64,000 nucleotides of DNA from JAZTZP01 sp045637525 (GTDB taxonomy: Bacteria; Bacillota; Clostridia; UBA1381). The position numbers and the translations under genes are program-made. Of this stretch, positions 15,617 to 23,808 are shown in pieces. The DNA lies in assembly GCA_045637525.1 (NCBI GenBank), contig JAZTZP010000150.1, positions 69,796 through 133,795 of the forward strand, read 5' to 3'. Numbering within the stretch: the first letter of the stretch is position 1; every line of letters starts with the position of its first letter. Below the pieces are notes generated by a model that saw nothing but the letters and a program-made list of their open reading frames with translations, was not told the DNA's origin and made no database searches.

Positions 15617-15871
15617 TTATAAGAGGTTTATAAGCGGATTAGCAAATAATAAAATCATTGCAACAACAAGACCGTAAATACCGGTAGATTCCGCAACCGC
15701 ACAACCGAAAAGCATAGTTGAGGTAATATCACCCTTTGCCTCCGGCTGACGACCTACGGCTTCTGCTGCCTTACCGGCTGCATATCCCTGTCCGATACCG
15801 GGTCCTATTCCGGCTATCATAGCCAATCCTGCACCAATAGCTGATGCTGCTAAAACAATTGCTCTTTCCAT
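15617..15871 (-). CDS. atpE: F1Fo ATP synthase c subunit, sodium-type signature
   Basis: The 84-residue hairpin of two membrane helices forms the rotor ring. The ion-binding residues match the sodium-binding set of Ilyobacter tartaricus c subunit with a constant offset of four: Gln28 (in PGIGQG), Val59, Glu61, Ser62, Thr63 and Tyr66 (in AVAESTGIY). The loop RQPEAKGD is also shared. Proton-type c subunits lack the Gln/Ser/Thr set, so this enzyme most likely uses Na+. This is a residue-based prediction. Confidence 0.97.
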   Translation of the reverse strand: MERAIVLAASAIGAGLAMIAGIGPGIGQGYAAGKAAEAVGRQPEAKGDITSTMLFGCAVAESTGIYGLVVAMILLFANPLINLL

Positions 15872-15892
15872 ATTTTTTTCCTCCTAAATAAA

Positions 15893-16627
15893 TTATTCTG
15901 CCGCAGATGATACAAAAACCATTGTCAGCATTGAAATTATATAAGCTTGCAAGAAGCTTGTAAACAAATCAAAATATATAGACAGTACAGCAGGTATGCC
16001 TATTTGTAATATTGGTATGGAACTGATAAAATCATTTGGTATAAATCCGAGTATGAGATTGCTTAGTGCGGCTAATGCACCGTATACCAAAGATGTAATT
16101 ACAAGTCCTGATGCGATATTTCCGAAATGACGGAAGGCTATTGAAATCGGGTTTGCTACTTCACTTATGAGGTTTAGCGGTGTTATAACTATAACCGGCT
16201 CGGTAAAGGATTTCAGCCAACCTCCGACTCCGTGAGTTTTTATATTTGTGTATTGAACAAGCGCAAAGGTTACCAGAGCCCAGCCGAGAGTAGTGCTTAA
16301 ATCGCCTGTGATAGGACGAAGCCCTGTTAAGCTTGAGAGACTGCCTATTATTGAAAATGTAAACAAAGTACCGATATATGGAACGTATTTTAAATTCTTT
16401 TCGCCCATAACATCTTTTACGAGATTATAAAGCATAAGATAAAGCTTCTCGGCAACAATCTGCCGCTTAGACGGATTTTGTGTCTTAAGATTGCGTGTAA
16501 GAAAGATGCAGATTCCTACTATCACAACCATTAGTATCCAACTGTTTACAACAGTTTCTGTTATGTTTATACCTCCGAAAAAGGGGAGAGTAAATAATAT
16601 TTCAGGACCGTTTACTTCAACATTCAC
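15893..16627 (-). CDS. atpB: F1Fo ATP synthase a subunit
   Basis: The 244-residue membrane stator subunit contains the essential arginine in 'SIAFRHFGNIASG' and the downstream 'ILQIGIPAVLSIYFDLFTSFLQAYIISMLTMVF' helix pair that faces the c ring. Five to six hydrophobic helices are visible. The start is GTG at 16627, with AAAGGAGG 8 bases upstream, and overlaps atpI by 11 bases. Confidence 0.95.
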   Translation of the reverse strand: MNVEVNGPEILFTLPFFGGINITETVVNSWILMVVIVGICIFLTRNLKTQNPSKRQIVAEKLYLMLYNLVKDVMGEKNLKYVPYIGTLFTFSIIGSLSSLTGLRPITGDLSTTLGWALVTFALVQYTNIKTHGVGGWLKSFTEPVIVITPLNLISEVANPISIAFRHFGNIASGLVITSLVYGALAALSNLILGFIPNDFISSIPILQIGIPAVLSIYFDLFTSFLQAYIISMLTMVFVSSAAE

Positions 16628-17015
16628 GTGTATTGCCTCCTTTACGGTTATCTATAATGGTTAAAATGTTAATTACAAATCTTTGAAAAAACAAAGGAAT
16701 TATAGCTGCCCAATGATTGAAGTACGGTGCTTTTATTGCCCAGAAAATCATGATTCCGGCTGAAATCAGGCGTATGGTGTAGCTTGACGTCATTTTAGCT
16801 TTAGCGGTATTTGTACCGGCCCCGACACTCCTTTCAAGAGAGAATGCGAGAAACAAAAAGCTCAGACTGCTGAAAGTGCATCCTAAAAAAGCACCTGACA
16901 GCACTGTTAAATCAAATTTTTTCAGTGCCAAAAAAATAATAATCATCAGAATTCCACATACGTAGTTTCCGCAGCTGACTCTTAAAACATCGCGTATAAC
17001 AGATTTACTCAGCAT
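16617..17015 (-). CDS. atpI: ATP synthase subunit I (AtpI-like)
   Basis: The 132-residue four-helix membrane protein sits at the usual atpI position before atpB. AtpI-type proteins help assemble or stabilise the c ring. The helices 'YVCGILMIIIFLAL', 'GAFLGCTFSSLSFLFLAFSLE', 'RLISAGIMIFWAIKAPYF' and 'WAAIIPLFFQRFVINILTII' fit the ATP-synt_I family. It overlaps the preceding gene by 11 bases and atpB by 11 bases. Assignment rests on topology and position more than on motifs. Confidence 0.75.
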   Translation of the reverse strand: MLSKSVIRDVLRVSCGNYVCGILMIIIFLALKKFDLTVLSGAFLGCTFSSLSFLFLAFSLERSVGAGTNTAKAKMTSSYTIRLISAGIMIFWAIKAPYFNHWAAIIPLFFQRFVINILTIIDNRKGGNTREC

Positions 17016-17259
17016 CCTTTTGAATCCTTTCTTTTTCTTCTTTTCTGACTGTGCGAATGAAATTTACCAGTGACATGAAACTGCCTCCGATTCCAAGTAA
17101 TATTGAAATCAGCATAATGGTGTTTCCAAGCTGAAACTTTCGCTGTATGTAACCGGCGATAAATATGCACAGAATAAGCGGAGTGACCATATTAAGGCCT
17201 AATTGCGTAATCCATGCGAAGGCACGGATTATTTTGTTGTAATCTTTTTTCTTTTCCAT
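17005..17259 (-). CDS. atpZ: AtpZ/AtpI-family small membrane protein
   Basis: The 84-residue protein has two membrane helices ('LGLNMVTPLILCIFIAGYIQRKF' and 'IMLISILLGIGGSFMSLVNFI') and a charged C-terminal tail, the AtpZ/AtpI pattern (F0F1-ATPase-associated; proposed Mg2+/Ca2+ transport or assembly). As the first gene of the operon it follows a perfect promoter and a GGGGTGA ribosome binding site. Confidence 0.8.
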   Translation of the reverse strand: MEKKKDYNKIIRAFAWITQLGLNMVTPLILCIFIAGYIQRKFQLGNTIMLISILLGIGGSFMSLVNFIRTVRKEEKERIQKDAE

Positions 17260-17281
17260 TTGATGTCACCCCATTTATTCC

Positions 17282-17310
17282 ATTATACAGGACATGTAAA
17301 AAAATGTCAA
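17282..17310 (-). promoter_or_regulatory. Perfect consensus promoter of the ATP synthase operon
   Basis: On the minus strand TTGACA (17310-17305), a 17-base spacer and TATAAT (17287-17282) give an exact vegetative consensus, 23 bases before the atpZ start codon. Confidence 0.9.
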
Positions 17311-17363
17311 TAATTAATTTCTAAATTTCATATTAAAAAAAGATTAACGTTTTGTTATCTATG

Positions 17364-17630
17364 TTATGAAATTGTCAAACTGTTGGATATGTTGAGGTCT
17401 TTCGCCATACAAAACCAATACTGATAGCGTACCTCGGTAGCCTTTAGCTGGAAAATCAGCTGGTTTAAGAGAATTGGGTCGGTTACATAATCAAGATTAT
17501 GATATAAAATATCAAGCTCGGCTTTGATTTCTTTCAGATTATTGACTATATCGCTGTTTTTTTCGTGTTCACAGTTTGATATATCGGAAAAGTTTTTTAT
17601 TCTGTCCTTAAGTTTGTTTAGTTTTAGCAT
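17364..17630 (-). CDS. DUF2508 (YaaL-like) family small protein
   Basis: The 88-residue helical protein contains the family core 'AELDILYHNLDYVTDPILLNQLIFQLKATEVRYQYW', which forms an antiparallel helix pair. Function is unknown; the family is restricted to Firmicutes. It is a single gene divergent from the small-protein operon that follows, with CAAGGAGGG before the ATG. It lies 54 bases upstream of the ATP synthase promoter. Confidence 0.75.
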   Translation of the reverse strand: MLKLNKLKDRIKNFSDISNCEHEKNSDIVNNLKEIKAELDILYHNLDYVTDPILLNQLIFQLKATEVRYQYWFCMAKDLNISNSLTIS

Positions 17631-17740
17631 AATATTTCCCTCCTTGAAATATTATAGAATAAAATGCAAATATTTATTCACATAATCCTGTTACTTTCAT
17701 AAAATATTACAGTATAATTATTTTAGGAGGAAGTCTAATC

Positions 17741-17983
17741 ATGAGTGATAATTTAAATGAAATTTTGAAGAACATCGATCAGAACAAATTAAGAGCGCTC
17801 GCAAATTCGAAAGCCGGCAGAGACCTGGCAAGCCGACTCACCGCAAGTGATAAGAAAAAATTAATTAATGAGATTAACAAGCTTGATCCGAAACAGGTAA
17901 AACAGAAATTAAATGAAATTAACGGCAATAATTCACAGAGATTCAATACTGAAGATATTATAAGTATACTGAAAAAACTGTGA
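17741..17983 (+). CDS. Uncharacterised 80-residue helical protein
   Basis: I do not recognise a named family. The protein is all-helical by eye, rich in Asn, Lys and Leu, with 'RALANSKAGRDLASRLTASDKKKLINEINKLDPKQVKQKLNEI' in the middle and no membrane segment or cysteine. TAGGAGGA lies 9 bases upstream of the ATG, and TATAAT occurs at 17713-17718 with only a weak -35. It is the first of three co-directional small genes with 16- and 5-base gaps, so the three probably form one transcription unit. Confidence 0.65.
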   Translation: MSDNLNEILKNIDQNKLRALANSKAGRDLASRLTASDKKKLINEINKLDPKQVKQKLNEINGNNSQRFNTEDIISILKKL

Positions 17984-17999
17984 GAGGGAGGGATTAAAA

Positions 18000-18344
18000 G
18001 TGGCTAATAATGATTCTGTCTATGACGCAATTAAAGGGTTGTTAGGCGATAATGCCGAGGAAAAAATCGGAGCGGTTATGAATACGTTAAGCAATGGTAA
18101 CCATAGCGAAAATAACGCCGAAGTGATGCAGAAACAAACACCTGAGTTTAATTTGAAAAATATTGATTATCTGATGAGACTCAGAAATGTTATGGACGAA
18201 CTTGAAAATGTCGGAGATGATAACAGATCAAGGCTTTTAATATCCTTAAAGCCGTATATGAGCACAAGCAGGAAAAAGACGATAGATTCAGCGATTAAAC
18301 TGCTGAATCTTACAAAGTTGTCATCTTTATTCAGTGCGGAGTGA
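18000..18344 (+). CDS. Uncharacterised 114-residue helical protein
   Basis: No family name can be given. After a variable N-terminal half, the C-terminal half 'LLISLKPYMSTSRKKTIDSAIKLLNLTKL' resembles a motif I recall from unannotated small proteins of Clostridia, which suggests a conserved function. There is no membrane segment or signal peptide. The start is GTG at 18000 with GAGGGAGGG 8 bases upstream. Confidence 0.65.
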   Translation: MANNDSVYDAIKGLLGDNAEEKIGAVMNTLSNGNHSENNAEVMQKQTPEFNLKNIDYLMRLRNVMDELENVGDDNRSRLLISLKPYMSTSRKKTIDSAIKLLNLTKLSSLFSAE

Positions 18345-18349
18345 GTGCC

Positions 18350-18601
18350 ATGTACAGACGATATTACAGCTATAATGATATGCCGGTTCCTGTTAAACCG
18401 GAACTGAAACAGGAGGCGGCGCAGATACATAAATCAGTTCAAAAAAATCCTTTAAATACCGAAAAGAAAAAGGGTGTTTTAGAAAATCTGAAGATTGATG
18501 ACATAATAATTCTGGCAGTGATTTTTATTTTATTTATGGACGAATGCGATGATTTATTATTACTTGCGGCACTTGCTTTTATTTTTCTTAACCGTGAATA
18601 A
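18350..18601 (+). CDS. Uncharacterised 83-residue protein with a C-terminal hydrophobic hairpin
   Basis: The N-terminal half is basic and polar (YRRYYSYNDMPVPVKPELKQEA). The C-terminal half has two short hydrophobic stretches broken by acidic residues ('DDIIILAVIFILFMDECDDLLLLAALAFIFL'), suggesting a membrane-inserted hairpin. GGAG lies 8 bases before the ATG at 18350. It is the last gene of the three-gene group and precedes rubrerythrin by 54 bases. A spore- or envelope-related role is only a guess. Confidence 0.65.
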   Translation: MYRRYYSYNDMPVPVKPELKQEAAQIHKSVQKNPLNTEKKKGVLENLKIDDIIILAVIFILFMDECDDLLLLAALAFIFLNRE

Positions 18602-18655
18602 TTTATAAGTTGGCAAGAGATAATAAAACCGAAATTTACAAACGGAGGTCTTAAT

Positions 18656-19282
18656 ATGGATTTTAAGAATTCTAAAACAAGAGAAAATTTATTAAAAGCC
18701 TTTGCGGGTGAGAGTCAGGCGAGAAACAGATATACAATTGCTGCCGGTGAGGCGCGGAAAAACGGCTTGCCGATACTCGAAGCGGTTTTTCTGTTTACCG
18801 CCGATCAGGAGCGGGAACATGCGGAAGTGTTTTATAAGCATTTAAGGGAATGTTCCGGAGAAAATATAAAAATTGAGGGAACGTATCCGATAGATTTATA
18901 CTCAAGCGTTGAAGAATTGTTAAGAGCGGCGCAGGGAAATGAATATCATGAAAATGAAGTGGTTTATAAAGAGTTTGGTGATATTGCAAATTCGGAAGGT
19001 TTTACCGTGATTGGTCATACATTCCATAACATAGCAGCCATAGAAAAAGTTCACGGAGACAGGTTTGGTTATTTCGCTAATCTTCTTGAACAAAACAATC
19101 TGTTTGTGACAAGCGTGGAAGCAGGGTGGATGTGCACGAAATGTGGCTATATTTTAAATTCAAACAAAGCTCCTGAAAAATGCCCGGTATGCGGACATGA
19201 ACGCGGATATTTTATCCGTCTCGGTCTCGCGCCTTATTCATCGGCTATGACTCAGGAGTATAATAAAGGTAATAATCAGTAA
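18656..19282 (+). CDS. rbr: Rubrerythrin
   Basis: The 208-residue protein reduces hydrogen peroxide in anaerobes using a diiron site and a rubredoxin-type iron. The ferritin-like domain (1-145) has Glu19, 'QEREH' at 51-55 and 'EKVH' at 130-133 as diiron ligands. The C-terminal rubredoxin-like domain has Cys160, Cys163, Cys176 and Cys179 (CTKCG ... CPVCG). ACGGAGGT lies upstream of the ATG at 18656. It is monocistronic or at the end of the small-protein operon, with a strong terminator after it. Confidence 0.95.
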   Translation: MDFKNSKTRENLLKAFAGESQARNRYTIAAGEARKNGLPILEAVFLFTADQEREHAEVFYKHLRECSGENIKIEGTYPIDLYSSVEELLRAAQGNEYHENEVVYKEFGDIANSEGFTVIGHTFHNIAAIEKVHGDRFGYFANLLEQNNLFVTSVEAGWMCTKCGYILNSNKAPEKCPVCGHERGYFIRLGLAPYSSAMTQEYNKGNNQ

Positions 19283-19297
19283 CATATACTATGATTT

Positions 19298-19346
19298 AAG
19301 AGTGTTTTAAGGTGCACAAAACAGAAGCTTAAAACACTCTTTTTGT
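19298..19346 (+). terminator. Strong terminator after rubrerythrin
   Basis: AAGAGTGTTTTAAG (19298-19311) and CTTAAAACACTCTT (19328-19341) form a perfect 14-bp stem with a 16-base loop, followed by a T-rich tail. Confidence 0.85.
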
Positions 19347-19420
19347 TGTGCAATTAACGCAAAAAAGACTTTGTGCAATGTGAATACATCACAAAAGTAA
19401 TTGAAAAATCAAAAAAACTA

Positions 19421-19449
19421 TTGACAAATTTGATGTTTTGGTGTACAAT
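19421..19449 (+). promoter_or_regulatory. Promoter of the polysaccharide cluster
   Basis: TTGACA (19421-19426), a 17-base spacer and TACAAT (19444-19449). Transcription would start about 285 bases before the first gene, giving an unusually long leader. Confidence 0.8.
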
Positions 19450-19740
19450 AAAGATAGTATGTGGTTTTATTTAAGTTTGCAGTGTGAGCGAATAATCAAT
19501 TTAAACCCAATTGTGAACAATCAATGCAGGTGTAAGATTCAATGTTGTTATTGATTTTTATGATACAGTGGATATATTACCGGTAGTATATCCATTGTAT
19601 CTTGTTATGTTGTAATTACATAATCAGTTAGTTCATACATAGAATGTCATAAGCTTTACCTGGCCTGTTATCATTGAAATAAACCAAAAGAAAAATCTCA
19701 GGGTGATTTTAGATTAATTTATCTTAAATAGGAGTAGGGT
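19450..19740 (+). promoter_or_regulatory. Long leader of the polysaccharide cluster with an attenuator-like hairpin
   Basis: The leader has no coding gene. At 19562-19601 an almost perfect 18-bp stem (GATACAGTGGATATATTA / TAGTATATCCATTGTATC, two G-U pairs, CCGG loop) is followed by TTGTTATGTT. It could be a weak terminator or a recruitment hairpin for a processive antiterminator. AATCAAT/ATTGATT repeats lie just upstream. No riboswitch class is recognised. Confidence 0.5.
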
Positions 19741-20382
19741 ATGAATAATACGGAGCATGTTGAAGCAAAAATTAAAATTGAAGATGTGGTTGTAGAACCT
19801 AAAATTGTATTTGAGTTCATAAAAAGAGTTTTCGATATTGTTGCATCGTTAATTGCAATAGTTATATTAGCAATACCGATGATCATAATTGCAATCATTG
19901 TTCGGATGGATTCTCCCGGAAAGGCTATTTATGTGCAGGAGCGGTTGGGCAAAAACAGTAAGCCATTCAATGTCTATAAGTTTCGGTCTATGAGAATGGA
20001 TGCCGAAAAGGATGGGGCTCAATGGGCACAGAAGAATGATACTCGCGTTACTAAATTCGGTTCCGTATTAAGAAAGACAAGACTTGATGAACTTCCACAG
20101 TTGTTTTGTATTTTAAAAGGTGATATGAGTATAGTCGGACCCCGTCCTGAACGTGAAATATTCTATAATGAATTTGATAAGTATATTGATGGGTTCAGAC
20201 AAAGATTATGTATTACTCCCGGTTTAACAGGGTGGGCTCAGATTAATGGAGGATATTCACTAAAGCCGGAGGAAAAGATAATTTTCGATATTGAGTACAT
20301 AAAACGCCGGTCAATTATATTTGATTTAAAGATAATATTCAAAACTGTTGCAATTGTATTTAATCACAAAGGAGCATATTAG
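19741..20382 (+). CDS. Undecaprenyl-phosphate sugar-1-phosphate transferase (initiating enzyme)
   Basis: The 213-residue monotopic membrane enzyme starts repeat-unit synthesis by moving a sugar-1-phosphate from UDP-sugar to undecaprenyl phosphate. It has one reentrant hydrophobic helix (about 27-56) and the conserved bac_transf blocks 'QERLGKNSKPFNVYKFRSM', 'TRLDELPQLF', 'GDMSIVGPRPER' and 'ITPGLTGWAQINGG'. It is the short catalytic-core type (like EpsL), without the N-terminal domains of WbaP/WcaJ. AGGAG precedes the ATG. It is the first gene of the cluster. Confidence 0.93.
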   Translation: MNNTEHVEAKIKIEDVVVEPKIVFEFIKRVFDIVASLIAIVILAIPMIIIAIIVRMDSPGKAIYVQERLGKNSKPFNVYKFRSMRMDAEKDGAQWAQKNDTRVTKFGSVLRKTRLDELPQLFCILKGDMSIVGPRPEREIFYNEFDKYIDGFRQRLCITPGLTGWAQINGGYSLKPEEKIIFDIEYIKRRSIIFDLKIIFKTVAIVFNHKGAY

Positions 20383-20396
20383 AAGGGGTTTAGGAA

Positions 20397-21134
20397 ATGG
20401 ATATAACTGTTAGTATCATAACTGCAACTCATAACAGTGCATGTACTGTGGCGAGAACTGTTGAATCAGTTTTAGCACAGACGGTACCACCGAAAGAGTA
20501 CATAGTATTTGACGGATTATCAACGGATAATACTGTCGAAATCATTGAAAGTTATAGAGAGCAATTTGATCAAAAGGGAATAAAACTAATTGTTAGATCT
20601 GAATCTGACAGCGGTATGTATGATGCTATCAACAAAGGTGTTGAATTAGCGACAGGTGATATTATCGGAAATGTAAATAGTGATGATTATTATGAACCGA
20701 TAGCTGTTGAGACTGTAATCGATACGTATAAAAAGACCGGATTTGGAATGATGTATGCTGATTTGAGGATTGTAAAACCCACCGGTAATATAGTAAAAAA
20801 AGCTAAATTAAAGAAATTTGCAACTACAAGATATTGGAATCATCCTACTACTTTTATTACCAAGGAAGTGTATAAAGAATATCAATATAAACTTGAAAGT
20901 ATGTATGATGATTGTGATTTAATGCTTAGAATAAGAAAAAGCCCACATAAGGTTGTGGTTGTGAATAAAATTCTCTCCAATTTTTGCTTTGGTGGTATGA
21001 GTACACAGAAAAATCTCGATGATGTTATTGAACGTATAAAAATACGATGTAAGATTTATAAGAATAATGGATATGGTTTTATCTATTATATTGATAGTTT
21101 TTTGATGGAATTTGTTAAGTTTATATTAGCGTAA
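20397..21134 (+). CDS. Family 2 glycosyltransferase
   Basis: The 245-residue cytoplasmic GT-A enzyme begins 'DITVSIITATHNSACTVARTVESVLAQT' and has the nucleotide-sugar and metal-binding segments 'FDGLSTDNT' and 'GNVNSDDYYE' (DxD-like). It is close in pattern to WcaA/PgaC-type transferases that use UDP- or dTDP-sugars. It presumably adds the second sugar of the repeat unit; donor and acceptor cannot be told. Confidence 0.85.
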   Translation: MDITVSIITATHNSACTVARTVESVLAQTVPPKEYIVFDGLSTDNTVEIIESYREQFDQKGIKLIVRSESDSGMYDAINKGVELATGDIIGNVNSDDYYEPIAVETVIDTYKKTGFGMMYADLRIVKPTGNIVKKAKLKKFATTRYWNHPTTFITKEVYKEYQYKLESMYDDCDLMLRIRKSPHKVVVVNKILSNFCFGGMSTQKNLDDVIERIKIRCKIYKNNGYGFIYYIDSFLMEFVKFILA

Positions 21135-21150
21135 TTATATGGAGTACAAG

Positions 21151-22296
21151 ATGAAAATATTGCATATTTGTTTAGGAAATTATTTTGTTGATAACTACAC
21201 ATACCAAGAGAATTTATTAACTAAGTATCATAAAAAGATGGGATGTGAGGTAGAAGTTATTGCTTCTTTAGAGACTTTCGATACAGATGGTAATACGTCA
21301 TATCTAAAAGAAGCTAATACCTACTATAATGAAAATGATATTAAAGTTACTAGATTAAAATATTTTGGTTTGGCGGGATTTTTGTCGAAAAAATTTAAAA
21401 TGTTTGTGGGTCTTTATCGTGCAATTGCGCATGCCAAACCAGATATAATATTTATTCATAATTGTCAGTTTTTAGATATTCGTTATGTAGTTAAATATTT
21501 AAAAACACATAGAAATGTTAAAGTTTTTGTTGATAGCCATGCAGATTATTCTAATAGTGCAACGAATTGGTTTTCTAAAAATATTTTACATAAGTTTTTC
21601 TGGAGGAGATGTGCACATTTGATCGAGCCGTATGCTACCAAGTTTTATGGTGTATTGCCAACAAGAGTAGATTTCTTAGTTGATTTATATAAACTTCCTA
21701 AGGAAAAATGCGAACTTTTGGTGATGGGTGTTGATGATGAAATGGTTGATATTAATAGTTCTCCAAAAGTAAGAGAAAGAGTCCGGAATGACTATAATAT
21801 TTTGGACGATGAATATTTGATTGTTACAGGTGGTAAAATTGATTTGTTTAAAAAGCAAACATTGCTGTTAATGGATGCTGTGAACAATATGTCAGTAAAC
21901 ATAAAATTAATAGTATTTGGCTCAGTTATACCGGAATTAAAGAAAGAAGTAGAAAAAAGATGTTCCGAAAAAGTTAAATACATAGGTTGGCTTAATTCTA
22001 AAGATACGTATCAATATTTTTCTGCTTGTGATTTTGCAGTTTTTCCGGGAAGACATTCAGTAATATGGGAACAGGTAGCTGGACAGGGAGTACCTCTGAT
22101 AGTGAAATATTGGGACGGAACAACACATATTGATTGTGGTGGTAATGTCAACTTTTTGTATAATGACAGTGTAGAAGAAATAATGGAAAGTATAGAGCAA
22201 ACAATAGAAAATCTCGATGAAATGAAAAAAAGAGCAAGCGAGTTTTCAGGTGATTTTTTGTATTCTGAGATTGCAAAAAGAAGCATATGTTTATGA
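21151..22296 (+). CDS. Family 4-like glycosyltransferase
   Basis: The 381-residue GT-B protein has an N-terminal acceptor half (KILHICLGNYFVDNYTYQENLL) and a donor-binding C-terminal half with 'IVTGGKIDLFKKQTLLLMDAV', 'LIVFGSVIPELKKEV', 'YIGWLNSKDTYQYFSACDFAVFPGRHSVIWEQVAGQGVPLIV'; the last contains the E-x7-E-like region of GT4. The ATG at 21151 has GGAG 6 bases upstream and is preferred over the ATG at 21139. Base composition is A/T-rich compared with flanking housekeeping genes. Confidence 0.8.
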   Translation: MKILHICLGNYFVDNYTYQENLLTKYHKKMGCEVEVIASLETFDTDGNTSYLKEANTYYNENDIKVTRLKYFGLAGFLSKKFKMFVGLYRAIAHAKPDIIFIHNCQFLDIRYVVKYLKTHRNVKVFVDSHADYSNSATNWFSKNILHKFFWRRCAHLIEPYATKFYGVLPTRVDFLVDLYKLPKEKCELLVMGVDDEMVDINSSPKVRERVRNDYNILDDEYLIVTGGKIDLFKKQTLLLMDAVNNMSVNIKLIVFGSVIPELKKEVEKRCSEKVKYIGWLNSKDTYQYFSACDFAVFPGRHSVIWEQVAGQGVPLIVKYWDGTTHIDCGGNVNFLYNDSVEEIMESIEQTIENLDEMKKRASEFSGDFLYSEIAKRSICL

Positions 22297-22470
22297 GATA
22301 ATATGAACAGAAATGAAAAACTTTGAGAATTCAAGAATATAAAATGAATTTATAAAAGTACATAATATAAGCATGTATATTTTCAAATTCAAAACGTAAG
22401 AACGTGTAGTTCAGGTTTATAATTTGAAAAAAATAATAAATCGGGTTATTAAAATTAGAGGTGCAAGCAT

Positions 22471-23739
22471 ATGGGTTTTTTTGCTTTAGCAATGGCATAT
22501 TCATACAGTTTTTTCTTCATTTTACAATCTATTTTAGGATTAGATGAAGGCGGTATGGGTTTAAAAATATACAGTGTCATTATGACGTTTTTTTGCATAT
22601 TCATATATATAAGAGATGTTTTAAGAAAAAAAGAACTTAGAGTCAACGATCTAAAATATATTTGGGCAATTGTGTTGATAACAATTTTATTTTATTGGAC
22701 AAGTGTTAAATTCGGTGGTGCAAATGAAAGGTATAAGGGGTTATTCTTGAGTTTTGGTGTCCGGTGTATACCATCGTTGTTGGTAGCGCTTCTTTTGGCG
22801 AAATATGATAATTACATAGATAAAATGATAAAAGCTTTGCCAGTTTTTATGTTTATGTATACATTAGCTGTACTGTTAGCTGTATTAAATAAGAGTGACT
22901 CTAAGTATGTTAAAGAGCTGTTTGATACAGGAGGAATGAATTATCAAAATGTATCGTACTATTCTTGTTATGCGTTCTTGATGAACTACTTGATTATAGG
23001 TCTGCATGGAAAAGTCAAATTTCCGGGTGTGTTTAATAATGTCGTTGCAAAAATATTTTTTGTTGCATTATTACCTGTGCAGGTTTATTGTATGCTATCG
23101 GGCGGCGGGCGAGGAGCGTTGGTATTATTCTTTATAGGAGTACTTATATTAACCTTTTTTTGTTTTGGTGACAGATTTAAAAGAGTGGAAACTTATGTGT
23201 ATTTAATAATTATAGGGGTAATAGTTGTCATAGTATATAGATATCTTATTAATTCTGAAGGTTTAAGTACCGGGATACGAAGATTAACGAATTTTTTCAC
23301 CGATGCAAATGCTATAAAGACTGACGTTAGAAATGATTTAAGAGAAGATGCCATTTTGCTGTGGGGGGCAAGTCCGATATTTGGTTGGGGAATGGGCTCG
23401 GTGTTCTATGTCTTTGAAGTGTATTCACATAATATGGTTTCTGATATGCTTATGGAAACAGGTATTGTTGGTACTATGATAATGGTTATTTGCATGATTA
23501 TATCTTTAAAAACGATGTTTAAGCTTATTAGTCGTGATAGTAAATATGTTATAATTGCATTGGTACTTATTTGCAGTATTGTTATGCTCCAGTTTTCGAA
23601 TTATTATTTAAGTGATAGCGGTTTATGGTTCGCGCTGTTTTATTTTATGGCGAAGAATGATATTCAAAAACGCGAAGCCTGGATGAATTCGTTGACAGGT
23701 GAAAGTACAGCACCAATTGTTGGCGATAAAAAGTCGTAA
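22471..23739 (+). CDS. O-antigen ligase/polymerase-like membrane protein (Wzy)
   Basis: The 422-residue protein has about ten to twelve membrane helices and a large loop. The 'CMLSGGGRGALVLFFIGVLIL' and 'SPIFGWGMGSVFYVFEVYSHNMVSDMLMETGIVGT' segments are the Wzy_C/O-antigen ligase pattern, the latter with the conserved His. It most likely polymerises the lipid-linked repeat units outside the membrane. It starts at ATG 22471 after AGAGGTG. The 174 bases before it hold no gene. Confidence 0.85.
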   Translation: MGFFALAMAYSYSFFFILQSILGLDEGGMGLKIYSVIMTFFCIFIYIRDVLRKKELRVNDLKYIWAIVLITILFYWTSVKFGGANERYKGLFLSFGVRCIPSLLVALLLAKYDNYIDKMIKALPVFMFMYTLAVLLAVLNKSDSKYVKELFDTGGMNYQNVSYYSCYAFLMNYLIIGLHGKVKFPGVFNNVVAKIFFVALLPVQVYCMLSGGGRGALVLFFIGVLILTFFCFGDRFKRVETYVYLIIIGVIVVIVYRYLINSEGLSTGIRRLTNFFTDANAIKTDVRNDLREDAILLWGASPIFGWGMGSVFYVFEVYSHNMVSDMLMETGIVGTMIMVICMIISLKTMFKLISRDSKYVIIALVLICSIVMLQFSNYYLSDSGLWFALFYFMAKNDIQKREAWMNSLTGESTAPIVGDKKS

Positions 23740-23808
23740 ATGATATGGTGCGAGGTTAAGTGTTTAAAATTAATTATTGAGGTAATGAATATAGGGAGGT
23801 GTTACTTG

